Below are positions 42,094-50,240 of a stretch of DNA of 64,000 bases, piece by piece (position 1 is the first letter of the stretch; each line of letters opens with the position of its first letter). Position numbers and translations under genes: made by a program. The notes under the pieces were generated by a model. The model was not told the origin of the DNA, made no database searches, and saw nothing but the letters and a program-made list of their open reading frames with translations. The stretch is from the NCBI GenBank assembly GCA_965247055.1, contig CBDFGE010000001.1, forward strand, positions 1 to 64,000. Direction: 5' to 3'. The DNA is from CBDFGE01 sp965247055. GTDB taxonomy: Bacteria > Chloroflexota > Dehalococcoidia > Lucifugimonadales > JAGWBF01.

Positions 42094-42888
42094 ATGGAGC
42101 TGGGACTTGAAGGTAAAGTTGCGATCGTCACGGGAGGTACCAAGGGTATCGGCAGGGCCACCGCCCTGGCGTTGGCCCAAGAGGGAGTGAACGTAGCCAT
42201 CTGCGCCCGGGGCACCGAGGGTCTGGATGACGCTACGAGGGAGATATCCCTCAAGACGGGCCGCAAGGCGTTGGCGGTCAAGGCGGACATGACGGTCCCC
42301 GAGGACATCCGTCACCTGGTAGGCGCCACCGTCACCGCCTTCGGAGGGGTGGACATTCTGGTCAACAACGCCGTCAACTCGGAGGCGGCCCTGTTCCTGG
42401 ACCTGACCGACGAGATCTGGCTAAACCACATCACCGTCAAGCTGATGGGCTACGTCCGCTGCACCAGGGAGGTGATCCCCCACATGCAGCGTCGCGGTGG
42501 AGGGCGGATTATGAACATGGGCAGCACCGCAGCCAGGTCCCCCGCGGACATCGGCACCCCCAACGGCGTCATCAACGCCGGCATCTCCAACCTCACCACC
42601 AACCTGGCCAACCAGTTCGGAAAAGACGGAATCCTGGTCAACTGCATTCACCCGGGCAACACCAGGACCCCAAGGACGACCCAGATGCAGGAGATCGAGG
42701 CCAGGGTGAGGAACACCACGCCGGAGGAGATCATGCGCAGCCGCGTGGGCAACATCCCTATAGGACGCCTGATGGAGCCGGAGGAGTTCGGTCAGCTTGT
42801 CCTTTTCCTGGCCTCCAGAAGGGCCGACGCCATAACCGGGCAGACCATCGCCATCGACGGCGGTATGGTCCCGGCGGTCTTCTACTAG
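42094..42888 (+). CDS. Short-chain dehydrogenase lacking the Tyr-x-x-x-Lys motif
   Basis: A 264-residue classical-type SDR. The cofactor site TGGTKGIGRATALALAQEGV, D-M strand, NNAVN motif and GG-MVPAVFY tail are normal. The catalytic strand reads IMNMGSTAARSPADIGTPNG then VINAGISNLTTNLANQFG. Aligned on the helix, the positions of Tyr and Lys are Asn and Asn, so the standard proton relay is missing. The Ser (in GSTAA) remains. ATG 42094 with AAGGAGGAG upstream. Its stop overlaps the convergent stop of the molybdenum hydroxylase gene by three bases. It may be a binding protein or use a different mechanism. Confidence 0.88.
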   Translation: MELGLEGKVAIVTGGTKGIGRATALALAQEGVNVAICARGTEGLDDATREISLKTGRKALAVKADMTVPEDIRHLVGATVTAFGGVDILVNNAVNSEAALFLDLTDEIWLNHITVKLMGYVRCTREVIPHMQRRGGGRIMNMGSTAARSPADIGTPNGVINAGISNLTTNLANQFGKDGILVNCIHPGNTRTPRTTQMQEIEARVRNTTPEEIMRSRVGNIPIGRLMEPEEFGQLVLFLASRRADAITGQTIAIDGGMVPAVFY

Positions 42889-45197
42889 CGGCCGTCCTTC
42901 TCCCACAGGGCCTTCAGGACGTTGGCCGGGGACATGGGAAGCACGTTCATCCTGACCCCTACGGCGTGGTAGATGGCGTTGGCTATGGCCGCTATGGGAG
43001 GGACAAGGGGCACCTCGCCCACCCCACGGACACCGTAGGGATGGCCAGGGTTGGCCACCTCCACGATCACCGTATCTATCATGGGAAGGTCCAGGCTCGT
43101 GGGCATCCGGTAGTCCAGAAAGCTGGCGTTGGCCATCTCGCCCTTGTCGTTGTAGAAGTACTCCTCGTTTAGCGCCCAACCGATGCCCTGGGACACTCCT
43201 CCCTGCATCTGGCCCTCGACATAACTGGGATGCACGGCCTTCCCGGCGTCCTGCATGGCGGTATAGCGCAGGATGTCCACCTTGCCCGTCTCTGGGTCCA
43301 CCTCCACGTCCACGATGTGCAGGGCGAATGTGACGCCCACTCCCGTGGCGTGAGTGGTGGCCCGCCCCACGATGGGGCCGCCGGTGGCGTTCAGCATCCC
43401 CGCCAACTCCTTGAAAGTGAATCGTAGCTCCGGGTCCGACTTGTGGGAGAGGACCCCATCGGCGTAGTCCACGTCCTCGTGGGAGATATCCCATATCTTG
43501 GCCGCGCGCTCGACCATCTGCCTCCTTACGTCCTGACCCGCCTCGTAGCACGCCCACCCAGTCTTGAAGGCGACGCCGCTGCCCGCGGTGTTGGAGGTGA
43601 ATCCCACCGAGTCCGTGTCTCCTACTACCGGCCGGACATCCTCCGCCGCGATGCCCAGCACCTCGGCGACGTGCATGGCGGCCACTACCCGGGTACCTCC
43701 GATGTCGGGCGACCCCTCGACCAGGCTCACAGTGCCGTCGGCATTCACGCTGGCGCTGGCGCTGGCGGGACCCTGGCCATTGGTCCAGAAGCCGGTGGCC
43801 ACTCCCCGGCCACGGTTGGGCCCCTCAAGAGGAGCGTTGTAGTGATCGTGCTCTTTGGCCGCCTTCACCATCTCCAGGTACCCAATGCGTGGGAACCTGG
43901 GGCCAGTGACCCTACGGGTGCCCTCCTTGGCACCGTTCAGCAGCCTGAAGTCCAGCGGGTCCATGCCTATTTTCTCGCATATCTCGTCGATGATCGTCTC
44001 GGCGGCGAGGGCCGCGGCGGGGGCGCCTGGGGCCCTGTAGGCGGCGGTCTTGGGCTTGTTCAGCAGCACGTCGAACCCCTCCACCCGGGCGTTGGGGACG
44101 TCGTAGGGTGAGAAGATACACTGAGCCCCCAAGCTGACCGGCGAACCGGGAAAAGCCCCCGCTTCGTAGACCAGGTAGGCGTCGGCCGCCGTAATGCGCC
44201 CTTCCTTGGTGGAGCCCATCTTCACTCTCAGGTAGCTGCCCGAGGTAGGGCCCGTGGCCTCGAACACTTCGGTCCTGCTCATAGTGAGCTTGACCGGATG
44301 TCCCGTTTTCCTGGAGAGCAGGGCCGCCACGGGCTCAAGGTATGGGACCAGCTTCCCTCCGAATCCGCCGCCGATCTCCAGTGGGATGACCTTTATCCTG
44401 GAGACCGGGATGCCCAGGACGTTGGACGTATGTTGCCGCACCATAAAATGGCCCTGGCTGCTGCACCAGATGGTCAGGTTGCCGTCGGGGTTCCACAGCG
44501 CGGTGGCGCTGTGGGGCTCGATATAGCCCTGGTGGACCGTGACCGTACGGTACTCGCGTTCCACGACGACGTCGGCCTGCTTGGAACCTGCCTCCAGGTC
44601 ACCCGCCTCCACCACGAAATGGTTGGCTATGTTGGTGAGCCGGCCATCATCCTGATCTGAGCGGAGGCCGCCGGGAGCCAGGGCAGTCGTCGAGCTGGTG
44701 GCCAGTCTATCATGCAGGGCCGGCGCACTCTCTTTCATCGCCTCCATCACGTCCATGACGGGCGGTAGTACCTGGTACTCCACGTCTATCAGAGAGAGGG
44801 CCTCCTCTGCGACGTGGGGGCTGATGGCCGCCACCGCCGCCACGGCGTGTCCCTTGTACAGCACCTTGCCGTCCGCCAGGCAGTTGTTGCTCATGAACTT
44901 GGGATTTGCCATCGCCCCCTCACCCAGGTCCTCCACCTTTCCCGAGGGATGGGGGAGCTCCGACGAGGTGACCACCGCCCTCACCCCCGCCATGGCGAGC
45001 GCCCGGCTGGTGTCGATGGACTTTATACGGGCGTGGGGGTGGGGACTTCTCAATATCTTGCCGTGGAGCAGGCCTGGGAGTTGGATGTCGGCGCTGTACT
45101 GGGCACGGCCGGTCACCTTATCCGTTCCGTCGTGGCGAATGGGCCGCGTACCCACTACCTTGTACTCCTGATTGGACAGCACTACGTTGGAAGCCAT
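42885..45197 (-). CDS. Xanthine dehydrogenase-family molybdopterin-binding large subunit (orphan)
   Basis: A 770-residue large subunit of the molybdenum hydroxylase family (XdhA/CoxL type). N-terminal aldehyde-oxidase hammerhead domain (GKILRSPHPHARIKSIDTSR, about 48-67), then the Moco domain: SSQGHFMVRQHTSNVLGIPV, EIGGGFGGKLVPYLEPVAAL, YRAPGAPAAALAAETIID, GSPDIGGTRVVAAMHVAEVL, and the C-terminal active-site Glu in GVGEVPLVPPIAAIANAIYH. Length is full. No FAD or 2Fe-2S subunit gene lies on either side, so partners must be encoded elsewhere. Hydroxylates an aromatic heterocycle or aldehyde. ATG 45197 is preceded by GAGAGGTGAAGG; divergent from the alcohol dehydrogenase gene. Confidence 0.93.
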   Translation of the reverse strand: MASNVVLSNQEYKVVGTRPIRHDGTDKVTGRAQYSADIQLPGLLHGKILRSPHPHARIKSIDTSRALAMAGVRAVVTSSELPHPSGKVEDLGEGAMANPKFMSNNCLADGKVLYKGHAVAAVAAISPHVAEEALSLIDVEYQVLPPVMDVMEAMKESAPALHDRLATSSTTALAPGGLRSDQDDGRLTNIANHFVVEAGDLEAGSKQADVVVEREYRTVTVHQGYIEPHSATALWNPDGNLTIWCSSQGHFMVRQHTSNVLGIPVSRIKVIPLEIGGGFGGKLVPYLEPVAALLSRKTGHPVKLTMSRTEVFEATGPTSGSYLRVKMGSTKEGRITAADAYLVYEAGAFPGSPVSLGAQCIFSPYDVPNARVEGFDVLLNKPKTAAYRAPGAPAAALAAETIIDEICEKIGMDPLDFRLLNGAKEGTRRVTGPRFPRIGYLEMVKAAKEHDHYNAPLEGPNRGRGVATGFWTNGQGPASASASVNADGTVSLVEGSPDIGGTRVVAAMHVAEVLGIAAEDVRPVVGDTDSVGFTSNTAGSGVAFKTGWACYEAGQDVRRQMVERAAKIWDISHEDVDYADGVLSHKSDPELRFTFKELAGMLNATGGPIVGRATTHATGVGVTFALHIVDVEVDPETGKVDILRYTAMQDAGKAVHPSYVEGQMQGGVSQGIGWALNEEYFYNDKGEMANASFLDYRMPTSLDLPMIDTVIVEVANPGHPYGVRGVGEVPLVPPIAAIANAIYHAVGVRMNVLPMSPANVLKALWEKDGR

Positions 45198-45300
45198 GGT
45201 CCCTTCACCTCTCTATTTTGGTCACGCAGAACGATGCCCCTAGATTCTACCATAAACCCAGCGGGCGAGACGGTCCAGGCTGAACGTCCACCTGCGCAGG

Positions 45301-45329
45301 TTGACTTGCCCGGCCCAGATAGGTAAAGT
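45301..45329 (+). promoter_or_regulatory. Sigma-70-like promoter for the alcohol dehydrogenase gene
   Basis: TTGACT (45301-45306), 17 nt, TAAAGT (45324-45329), 42 nt before ATG 45372. Confidence 0.55.
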
Positions 45330-45371
45330 TCTCTAGGTCCACAGCCGGGTTACCCAGTAGTGAGGCTAGCC

Positions 45372-46391
45372 ATGAGAGCGGCAGTCCTGGAACAGTTCGG
45401 TAGCCCCCTGGTCGTGAAAGAGGTGGAGATACCCAGCAGCGGCCCTCACGAGGTGCTGGTGCGGGTGCGAAACTGCGGCGTCTGCGGTACCGACCTGAAG
45501 ATAAAGGCCGGGAGGTGGGGGCCCGCGCCTTTACCCATGATCATGGGCCACGAGGCCGCCGGGGAAGTGGTAGAGGTGGGGCCGGAGGTGCTGGATTTCA
45601 GGAGCGGCGACCCGGTGGTGGTCAACTTCTACGTTACGTGCGGCAGGTGCCGGCACTGCCGCCAGGGCCGGGATACCCTTTGCCAGGAGTCGCGCCAGCA
45701 CGGGTTCAACATCGACGGTGGGTTCGCCGAGTACATGACGACCCGGGCCGCCAACCTCTGCAAGGTCCCGGACCAGTTGCCCCTGGAGCAGGCCTGCATC
45801 CTGGCATGTGCGGTGTCCACCGCCTACCACGCCGTGACCGGCCGAGCAAATATCCAACCCGGCACAACGGTGGCCATAGTGGGAGTCGGTGGGGTGGGTC
45901 TGCACACGCTCCAGATGGCCAGGTTAGCCGGAGCGTGGACGGTCGCTGTGGACGTCAACGAAGAGCGCCTTGCCCTGGCGAAGAAGCTGGGCGCGGACGC
46001 CGTCGTCATCGCCGGCGAGCCGGGTTTTCATGAGGAGCTACGCCGGTTGACCGATGGCGAGGGAGTGGACGTGGTCATCGAGTTTGTGGCCAGCAGGGAG
46101 ACCCTGGACTCCAGCTACCGGAGCCTGAGGCGGGGAGGCCGCCTCGTGTTGGTGGGCTACGATCCGAACCAGCCCATGACTCTGTGGCCCCACGAGGCCG
46201 TGAGGGGTGAGCTGGAGGTGGTGGGCTCCCGAGCCGCCTCCACCAGGGAGCTGGCGGAGACCCTGGACCTGGTGGTCCAGGGCCGGGTCCTGCCTATCGT
46301 GGACCAGCTCCTGCCCCTGGAAGAGGTGGAGCGCGCCTACGAGCTTCTTAGCCAGGGGAAGGTCCTGGGGCGAGCCGTACTGACAATCTAG
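45372..46391 (+). CDS. Zinc-dependent medium-chain alcohol dehydrogenase
   Basis: A 339-residue MDR enzyme. Catalytic zinc ligands Cys in NCGVCGTDLK (about 36) and His in IMGHEAAGEVVEVG (about 60); the four-Cys structural zinc site is CGRCRHCRQGRDTLC (about 90-104). The Rossmann motif GVGGVGLHTLQMA (about 173) is followed by an Asp in AVDVNEERL that prefers NAD. ATG 45372 is chosen over an upstream in-frame GTG (45360) because GAGG lies seven bases before it. Oxidises a secondary alcohol or sugar alcohol. Divergent to the molybdenum hydroxylase gene. Confidence 0.92.
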   Translation: MRAAVLEQFGSPLVVKEVEIPSSGPHEVLVRVRNCGVCGTDLKIKAGRWGPAPLPMIMGHEAAGEVVEVGPEVLDFRSGDPVVVNFYVTCGRCRHCRQGRDTLCQESRQHGFNIDGGFAEYMTTRAANLCKVPDQLPLEQACILACAVSTAYHAVTGRANIQPGTTVAIVGVGGVGLHTLQMARLAGAWTVAVDVNEERLALAKKLGADAVVIAGEPGFHEELRRLTDGEGVDVVIEFVASRETLDSSYRSLRRGGRLVLVGYDPNQPMTLWPHEAVRGELEVVGSRAASTRELAETLDLVVQGRVLPIVDQLLPLEEVERAYELLSQGKVLGRAVLTI

Positions 46392-46443
46392 CTGCCGTGG
46401 AAAGCGAGAAGGGGCCCGGTCCGAGGCACCTTCGATGCGAACG

Positions 46444-47352
46444 TCAGGCCGTGTGCTCCTTCAGCTTCTGAATAGACTCCTTCAGTGTAGCCAGGTCAAT
46501 TCCCAGTTTGGCCGCCCGCTCGGCGTCGCGACGCGCTTCCTTATGCCTACCCAGGGCGGTGTATGCCAGGGAGCGTCCGGCGTACGCCTCACCCGTGCGG
46601 GGGTCGAGGCGAATTGCCTGATCGTAGTCCTCCACGGCCCTCTCGTACTGGCCCAGCCTGAGGTGGGCTACGCCCCGGTTGCTGTAGCTCACCGGGTCTT
46701 TGGGGTCCAAGCGGATAGCCGCATCGTGGTCTTCCAGCGCTAGCTGGTACAGCCCCAGGCGTTGGTAAGCCGCGCCGCGGTTGCTGTAAGCGTCGAGCTG
46801 GTCGGCGGCGAGGCGGATGGCCTCGTCACAGTCCTTTATCGCGCGGTGGCAGTCGCCCAAATTAAGGTAGGCTACACCCCGGTTGGTGTAGGCCTCGGCG
46901 AACTCGGGGTTGAACAGCATGGCCGCATCGTACTCGGTCACGGCGCGCTCATACTGTCCCATCCCGGTGTAGTCGTTGCCCCGGTTGTAGTGGGCTACGG
47001 CGTCCCTGGGCTGTAGCAGGAGAGCGGCGCTATGGTCGGCCAGGGCCTGCTCGTACTGCCCAAGGTTCTGGTGGGCGGCCCCCCGGTTATTGTAGGCGTC
47101 GGCACAGGTGGGGTCCAGACGAATGGCCTCGCCATAGAGCTTGATGGCCAGCTCGTACCGGCCCTGTTGGACGTAGGCGTTTCCCCTTCCCGTGTAGGCC
47201 TCGACGCTTCGGGGGTTGAGAAAGGCAGGCTGCTCCCCTACGAAGGCTTTCATGATCTTTTTCCACCAGCTTGTCTGCAACCTGCTCCCGCAGCGGGGAC
47301 AGGGGCCCCTGGTCTTGTCGATGGTGGCCGTGCACACCGGGCATATCGCCAT
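46444..47352 (-). CDS. Zinc-ribbon plus TPR-repeat protein
   Basis: A 302-residue cytoplasmic protein. The N-terminus is a zinc ribbon, C-x2-C-x12-C-x2-C (CPVCTATIDKTRGPCPRCGS, residues 4-23). From about 47 to 285 there are seven TPR units, each of the form A-Y-x-N-R-G-x-A-Y-x-x-L-G-x-Y-x-x-A-I-x-D-Y-D-x-A-I-x-L-D-P. ATG 47352 follows GGAGGCTCGC. Minus strand, transcribed ahead of nothing obvious (convergent with the alcohol dehydrogenase). TPR arrays bind partner proteins; the partner is unknown. Confidence 0.9.
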   Translation of the reverse strand: MAICPVCTATIDKTRGPCPRCGSRLQTSWWKKIMKAFVGEQPAFLNPRSVEAYTGRGNAYVQQGRYELAIKLYGEAIRLDPTCADAYNNRGAAHQNLGQYEQALADHSAALLLQPRDAVAHYNRGNDYTGMGQYERAVTEYDAAMLFNPEFAEAYTNRGVAYLNLGDCHRAIKDCDEAIRLAADQLDAYSNRGAAYQRLGLYQLALEDHDAAIRLDPKDPVSYSNRGVAHLRLGQYERAVEDYDQAIRLDPRTGEAYAGRSLAYTALGRHKEARRDAERAAKLGIDLATLKESIQKLKEHTA

Positions 47353-47430
47353 ATGCGAGCCTCCTTACAGCTCTCCTGGATGCTCCACACCTCCCCACAC
47401 AGATAGGGCCCAGCGGGCCGGACCCGTATT

Positions 47431-49296
47431 TCAGCCTTCCCTTTCCCTGGGGACCGTCGGTAGCACCACGTGGGAGGGGCGCTCCCTGTCGTGGTAGACG
47501 GCCTGGTGTGCGACCTTCATCTCCCCCGGCGACCACAGAGGGGCTCTGGTGTTTGGGTTGACGTCAAACTGGGGAAAGCTGCTCGAGGAGATGTCCAGCC
47601 GGAGCCTGTGCCCCCTTTTGAACAGGTTTCCCGTGGCCTGAAGGTCTATGGTGAACGGGTAGACTTTACCCGGCTCCATAAGCTGGCCCCGCTCACGGCC
47701 GTCCCGGTAGCGCGCCCGGATTATACCGTCGCACAGGTTCATGGCAAAACCGTGGGGGTAGTCCTCATTGGGGGGATAAACGTCTACCAGCTTCGCCGTG
47801 AAGTCCGTGTCCGGCGCCGAGGACGCAGCCCAGAGGTGCACTGTTACCGGGCCTGTCACCTCGACATCCTCCTCCAAGAGCGGAGTCTGGAACACCAGCA
47901 CGTCGGCCCGGGACGCCAGGGGCAGGTTGTCCTTGCAAGCGAAGAACAGGTCGGGCCGGCCACGCTGGTCAAATGCCCCGCCGGAGAGGATCTCCGGAAC
48001 GCCGGGGCTCTGAACGAACCCGCCCAGCGTGGGGACCGGGTCCCGAGGGTCGAAGGTGTACCGGCTGGGAGGCGTGCCGGGGCCGGGCGGCTCAGGGCCG
48101 AGACCTCCTTCGGGATGGAGATAGTAGCTATCAAACCGGGTCCCTCGGAGAGGCCACTCCTCCTCACCTCTCCAGTGACCGCCGTGGATCATGCGCCCCA
48201 TCATGTTGGCGCGGCCACTCCCTCCCCCCATGATGAACGCCCTGATGGGCGGACCCTCGAGGACGTCGGTATGCATTCCCTTGAGGAAATGGTCGAACCA
48301 CTTCAGGCGAAGATCGTTGATATTGTCGAGGATGGAGTCCACGCCGAACTCTACCTGACCCGACCAGGACTCCAGCAGCGTCTCGAACCCGTGAAGCCAG
48401 GTGCCGATGACCATGCGCACAGGGGACTTGATCCGCTTGCGAAGCTCGACGAACTTGGTGGCGGTAGCCCAGGTATGTTGCCCGTACCAGGAGGTGAACA
48501 AGTAGACCGGGATATCCGGGTATCGGTCTATGTGCTCTTCGAGGCAGACCCCGGGGTTCTTCCAGAAGTCGTCATAATCGGACCTGGACGCCAGGGCGTA
48601 TAGCAGCTCGTCGTAGCTCGGGGCCAGCGCGAGGGGCGATGACCCACGTTTGAGGGGAAGGTGGCGGAACCAGTCCCGTACGTTCTCGAACGCTTCCACC
48701 AGGGTCCGTTGCACGGCGGGGTCCCTTTGGGCTTCCTTCCCGTCCCTGGCCATGCGGAAGATGTAGGGGAAGAAGACCCCAAGGGTGAAGGCCCCTCCCG
48801 CGCGCATGGTGTGGGTGTGGTAGTTGTAGCCCGACTCGATGATGAACTGTGCCTTCAGCCCCGGTGGGTTGGTGACGGCAAGGGCCTGCTGGGTGGCGCC
48901 GGTGTAGGAGACGCCGATAGTCCCCACCTGCCCGTCGCTCCAGGGCTGCTGGACCAGCCAGGACAGGGTGTCGTATCCGTCCTTCCCCTCGTCCTTCTCG
49001 TTAAGGAGAAAGAACCAGTCCCCCTCGGATTCACCCCGGCCCCGGACATCCTGGATGACGCACGCGTAGCCCCGGCGGGCGAAGTAGCGGCCCACGTTGA
49101 CCATGCGGATACTGCCATTGTCGTAAGGGGTCCGCTCCACGATAGCTGGGAAACGACCCTCGACGGGACGTCCGCTCAGGGCCGGCAGGTAGACGTCTGT
49201 GGCCAGTCGCGCGCCATCCCTCATGGTGACCATGAGGCTCTTCTGCAACGCCACGTCGTACTGGAGCCGGGAACCCTCGCGTGCTCCACTACTCAC
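47431..49296 (-). CDS. CocE/NonD-family hydrolase (X-Pro dipeptidyl-peptidase S15-like)
   Basis: A 621-residue serine hydrolase. Alpha/beta core: VTMRDGARLATDVYLPA, VIQDVRGRGESEGDW, nucleophile elbow GTIGVSYTGATQQ (G-x-S-x-x-G, Ser about 148); the Asp and His lie in the region around IGTWLHGFE. The C-terminal jelly-roll (from about 400) includes GPVTVHLWAASSAPDTDFTA and GHRLRLDISSSSFPQFDVNP. GTG 49296 follows GGAGGGACTGTC. Such enzymes cleave esters (cocaine-esterase type), beta-lactam-like acyls or Xaa-Pro peptides. No signal peptide. Fits the amide/ester-degrading setting. Confidence 0.9.
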   Translation of the reverse strand: MSSGAREGSRLQYDVALQKSLMVTMRDGARLATDVYLPALSGRPVEGRFPAIVERTPYDNGSIRMVNVGRYFARRGYACVIQDVRGRGESEGDWFFLLNEKDEGKDGYDTLSWLVQQPWSDGQVGTIGVSYTGATQQALAVTNPPGLKAQFIIESGYNYHTHTMRAGGAFTLGVFFPYIFRMARDGKEAQRDPAVQRTLVEAFENVRDWFRHLPLKRGSSPLALAPSYDELLYALASRSDYDDFWKNPGVCLEEHIDRYPDIPVYLFTSWYGQHTWATATKFVELRKRIKSPVRMVIGTWLHGFETLLESWSGQVEFGVDSILDNINDLRLKWFDHFLKGMHTDVLEGPPIRAFIMGGGSGRANMMGRMIHGGHWRGEEEWPLRGTRFDSYYLHPEGGLGPEPPGPGTPPSRYTFDPRDPVPTLGGFVQSPGVPEILSGGAFDQRGRPDLFFACKDNLPLASRADVLVFQTPLLEEDVEVTGPVTVHLWAASSAPDTDFTAKLVDVYPPNEDYPHGFAMNLCDGIIRARYRDGRERGQLMEPGKVYPFTIDLQATGNLFKRGHRLRLDISSSSFPQFDVNPNTRAPLWSPGEMKVAHQAVYHDRERPSHVVLPTVPREREG

Positions 49297-49364
49297 GACA
49301 GTCCCTCCTGGCCAGGGGTCAGCCGCCCTCGGCGTGCGATCCGGCCTGCGGGGGCTAGCTAGGC

Positions 49365-49384
49365 TGACGTCATCGGTGACGTCG
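49365..49384. promoter_or_regulatory. Candidate operator: paired TGACGTC repeats
   Basis: TGACGTCA (49365-49372, itself a palindrome) and TGACGTCG (49377-49384) lie 12 bases apart, about 70 bases upstream of the CocE-like start; TATAAT lies just beyond on the minus strand (about 49420-49425). Possible repressor site. Confidence 0.35.
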
Positions 49385-49534
49385 CAAGTGTTACCCTAGC
49401 CCGCCCCGAGCCTGTTCCGTATTATAAGGCGGGCAGACACCACCGGGCCACGGTTAGCGTAGCGAAAATTGGCGGTTTCGAGGCCCTACAACCCTCTCGC
49501 TCCCGTTTACGGGGCTGCACCGGAGGGCTCGTCT

Positions 49535-49927
49535 TCACACCACGGCGATGGCATCGATCTGGACCAGGAAGTCGGGGTTGGCCAGCGCCGAGACCACTAC
49601 GGCAGTGCTGGTCGGCAGGTTGACGCGGCCATAAAGCTCGTTGCGGACGTCACGCACCGCCGCGAAGCAATCGAGGCTGGTGGCGAAGGTGGTCGTCATG
49701 ACTATGTCCTGGAGGCTGCCGCCGGCCGACCTGACGGCGGCCTCCAGGTTATGCCACACCTGCCTGACCTGAGCCTCGGGGTCCCCCTTGCCGACTAATT
49801 CCCCCTCGGGGGTCAGGCTCACCTGGCCGGCGATGTAGACGGTGTTATCCACCTTTATTACGTGGGTGTAGCTGTTGTTCCTCGGGCGGGACAGGGAGTC
49901 GGGGCTGATGTGTTGCCGCGTGGCCAT
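49535..49927 (-). CDS. Rid-family (YjgF/YER057c/UK114) protein without the catalytic Arg motif
   Basis: 130 residues with the chorismate-mutase-like trimeric fold: YTHVIKVDNTVYIAGQVSLT at the N-terminus, DIVMTTTFATSLDCFAAVRD in the middle, and NLPTSTAVVVSALANPDFLV QIDAIAV at the end. RidA itself has P-A-R-S at this last site with the Arg that binds the imine; here it is P-T-S-T, so deaminase activity on 2-aminoacrylate is doubtful and another Rid subgroup is likely. ATG 49927 with AGGAG upstream. Confidence 0.9.
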   Translation of the reverse strand: MATRQHISPDSLSRPRNNSYTHVIKVDNTVYIAGQVSLTPEGELVGKGDPEAQVRQVWHNLEAAVRSAGGSLQDIVMTTTFATSLDCFAAVRDVRNELYGRVNLPTSTAVVVSALANPDFLVQIDAIAVV

Positions 49928-50240
49928 GGCTACTCCTTTCTTTTCACTGCTAGACGTGTTACCCCGGCCATGTTACCACCTCCCTGGGATAGGGTCCAAA
50001 GGTCCCCAGGGGATGGGATGTCGAGGAAGCCAGCGGCCGATCGGGGAGATTCACGCCCCGTTCGGTAACATTTTACGTGAGTGAATACGCGGTCTGGTGA
50101 AATCCGGGGCCTTGGGCTATACTTGGTACCGGCAATTTCGGCGGTGGCGAGCAGCGGGTAGAGGCTCGCGCTTGGTCCCGGCGTAGGGCCAGGGCGGGGC
50201 CTCTACGCAGTCATCGCACCATAACACAGGAGGACGGGCC
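49928..50240. other. Divergent intergenic region upstream of GGT 2
   Basis: No gene recognised. Contains the candidate promoter at 50095-50123 and a purine-poor leader of about 115 bases before GGT 2. Confidence 0.4.
50095..50123 (+). promoter_or_regulatory. Candidate promoter for GGT 2
   Basis: A good -10 TATACT (50118-50123) with a weak -35 TGGTGA at 17 nt (50095-50100). Confidence 0.45.

Noticed and set aside
42421..43557. A 378-codon minus-strand frame spanning the SDR and the end of the molybdenum hydroxylase gene
   Set aside because: It crosses two convergent genes with good motifs; shadow of GC-rich coding sequence.
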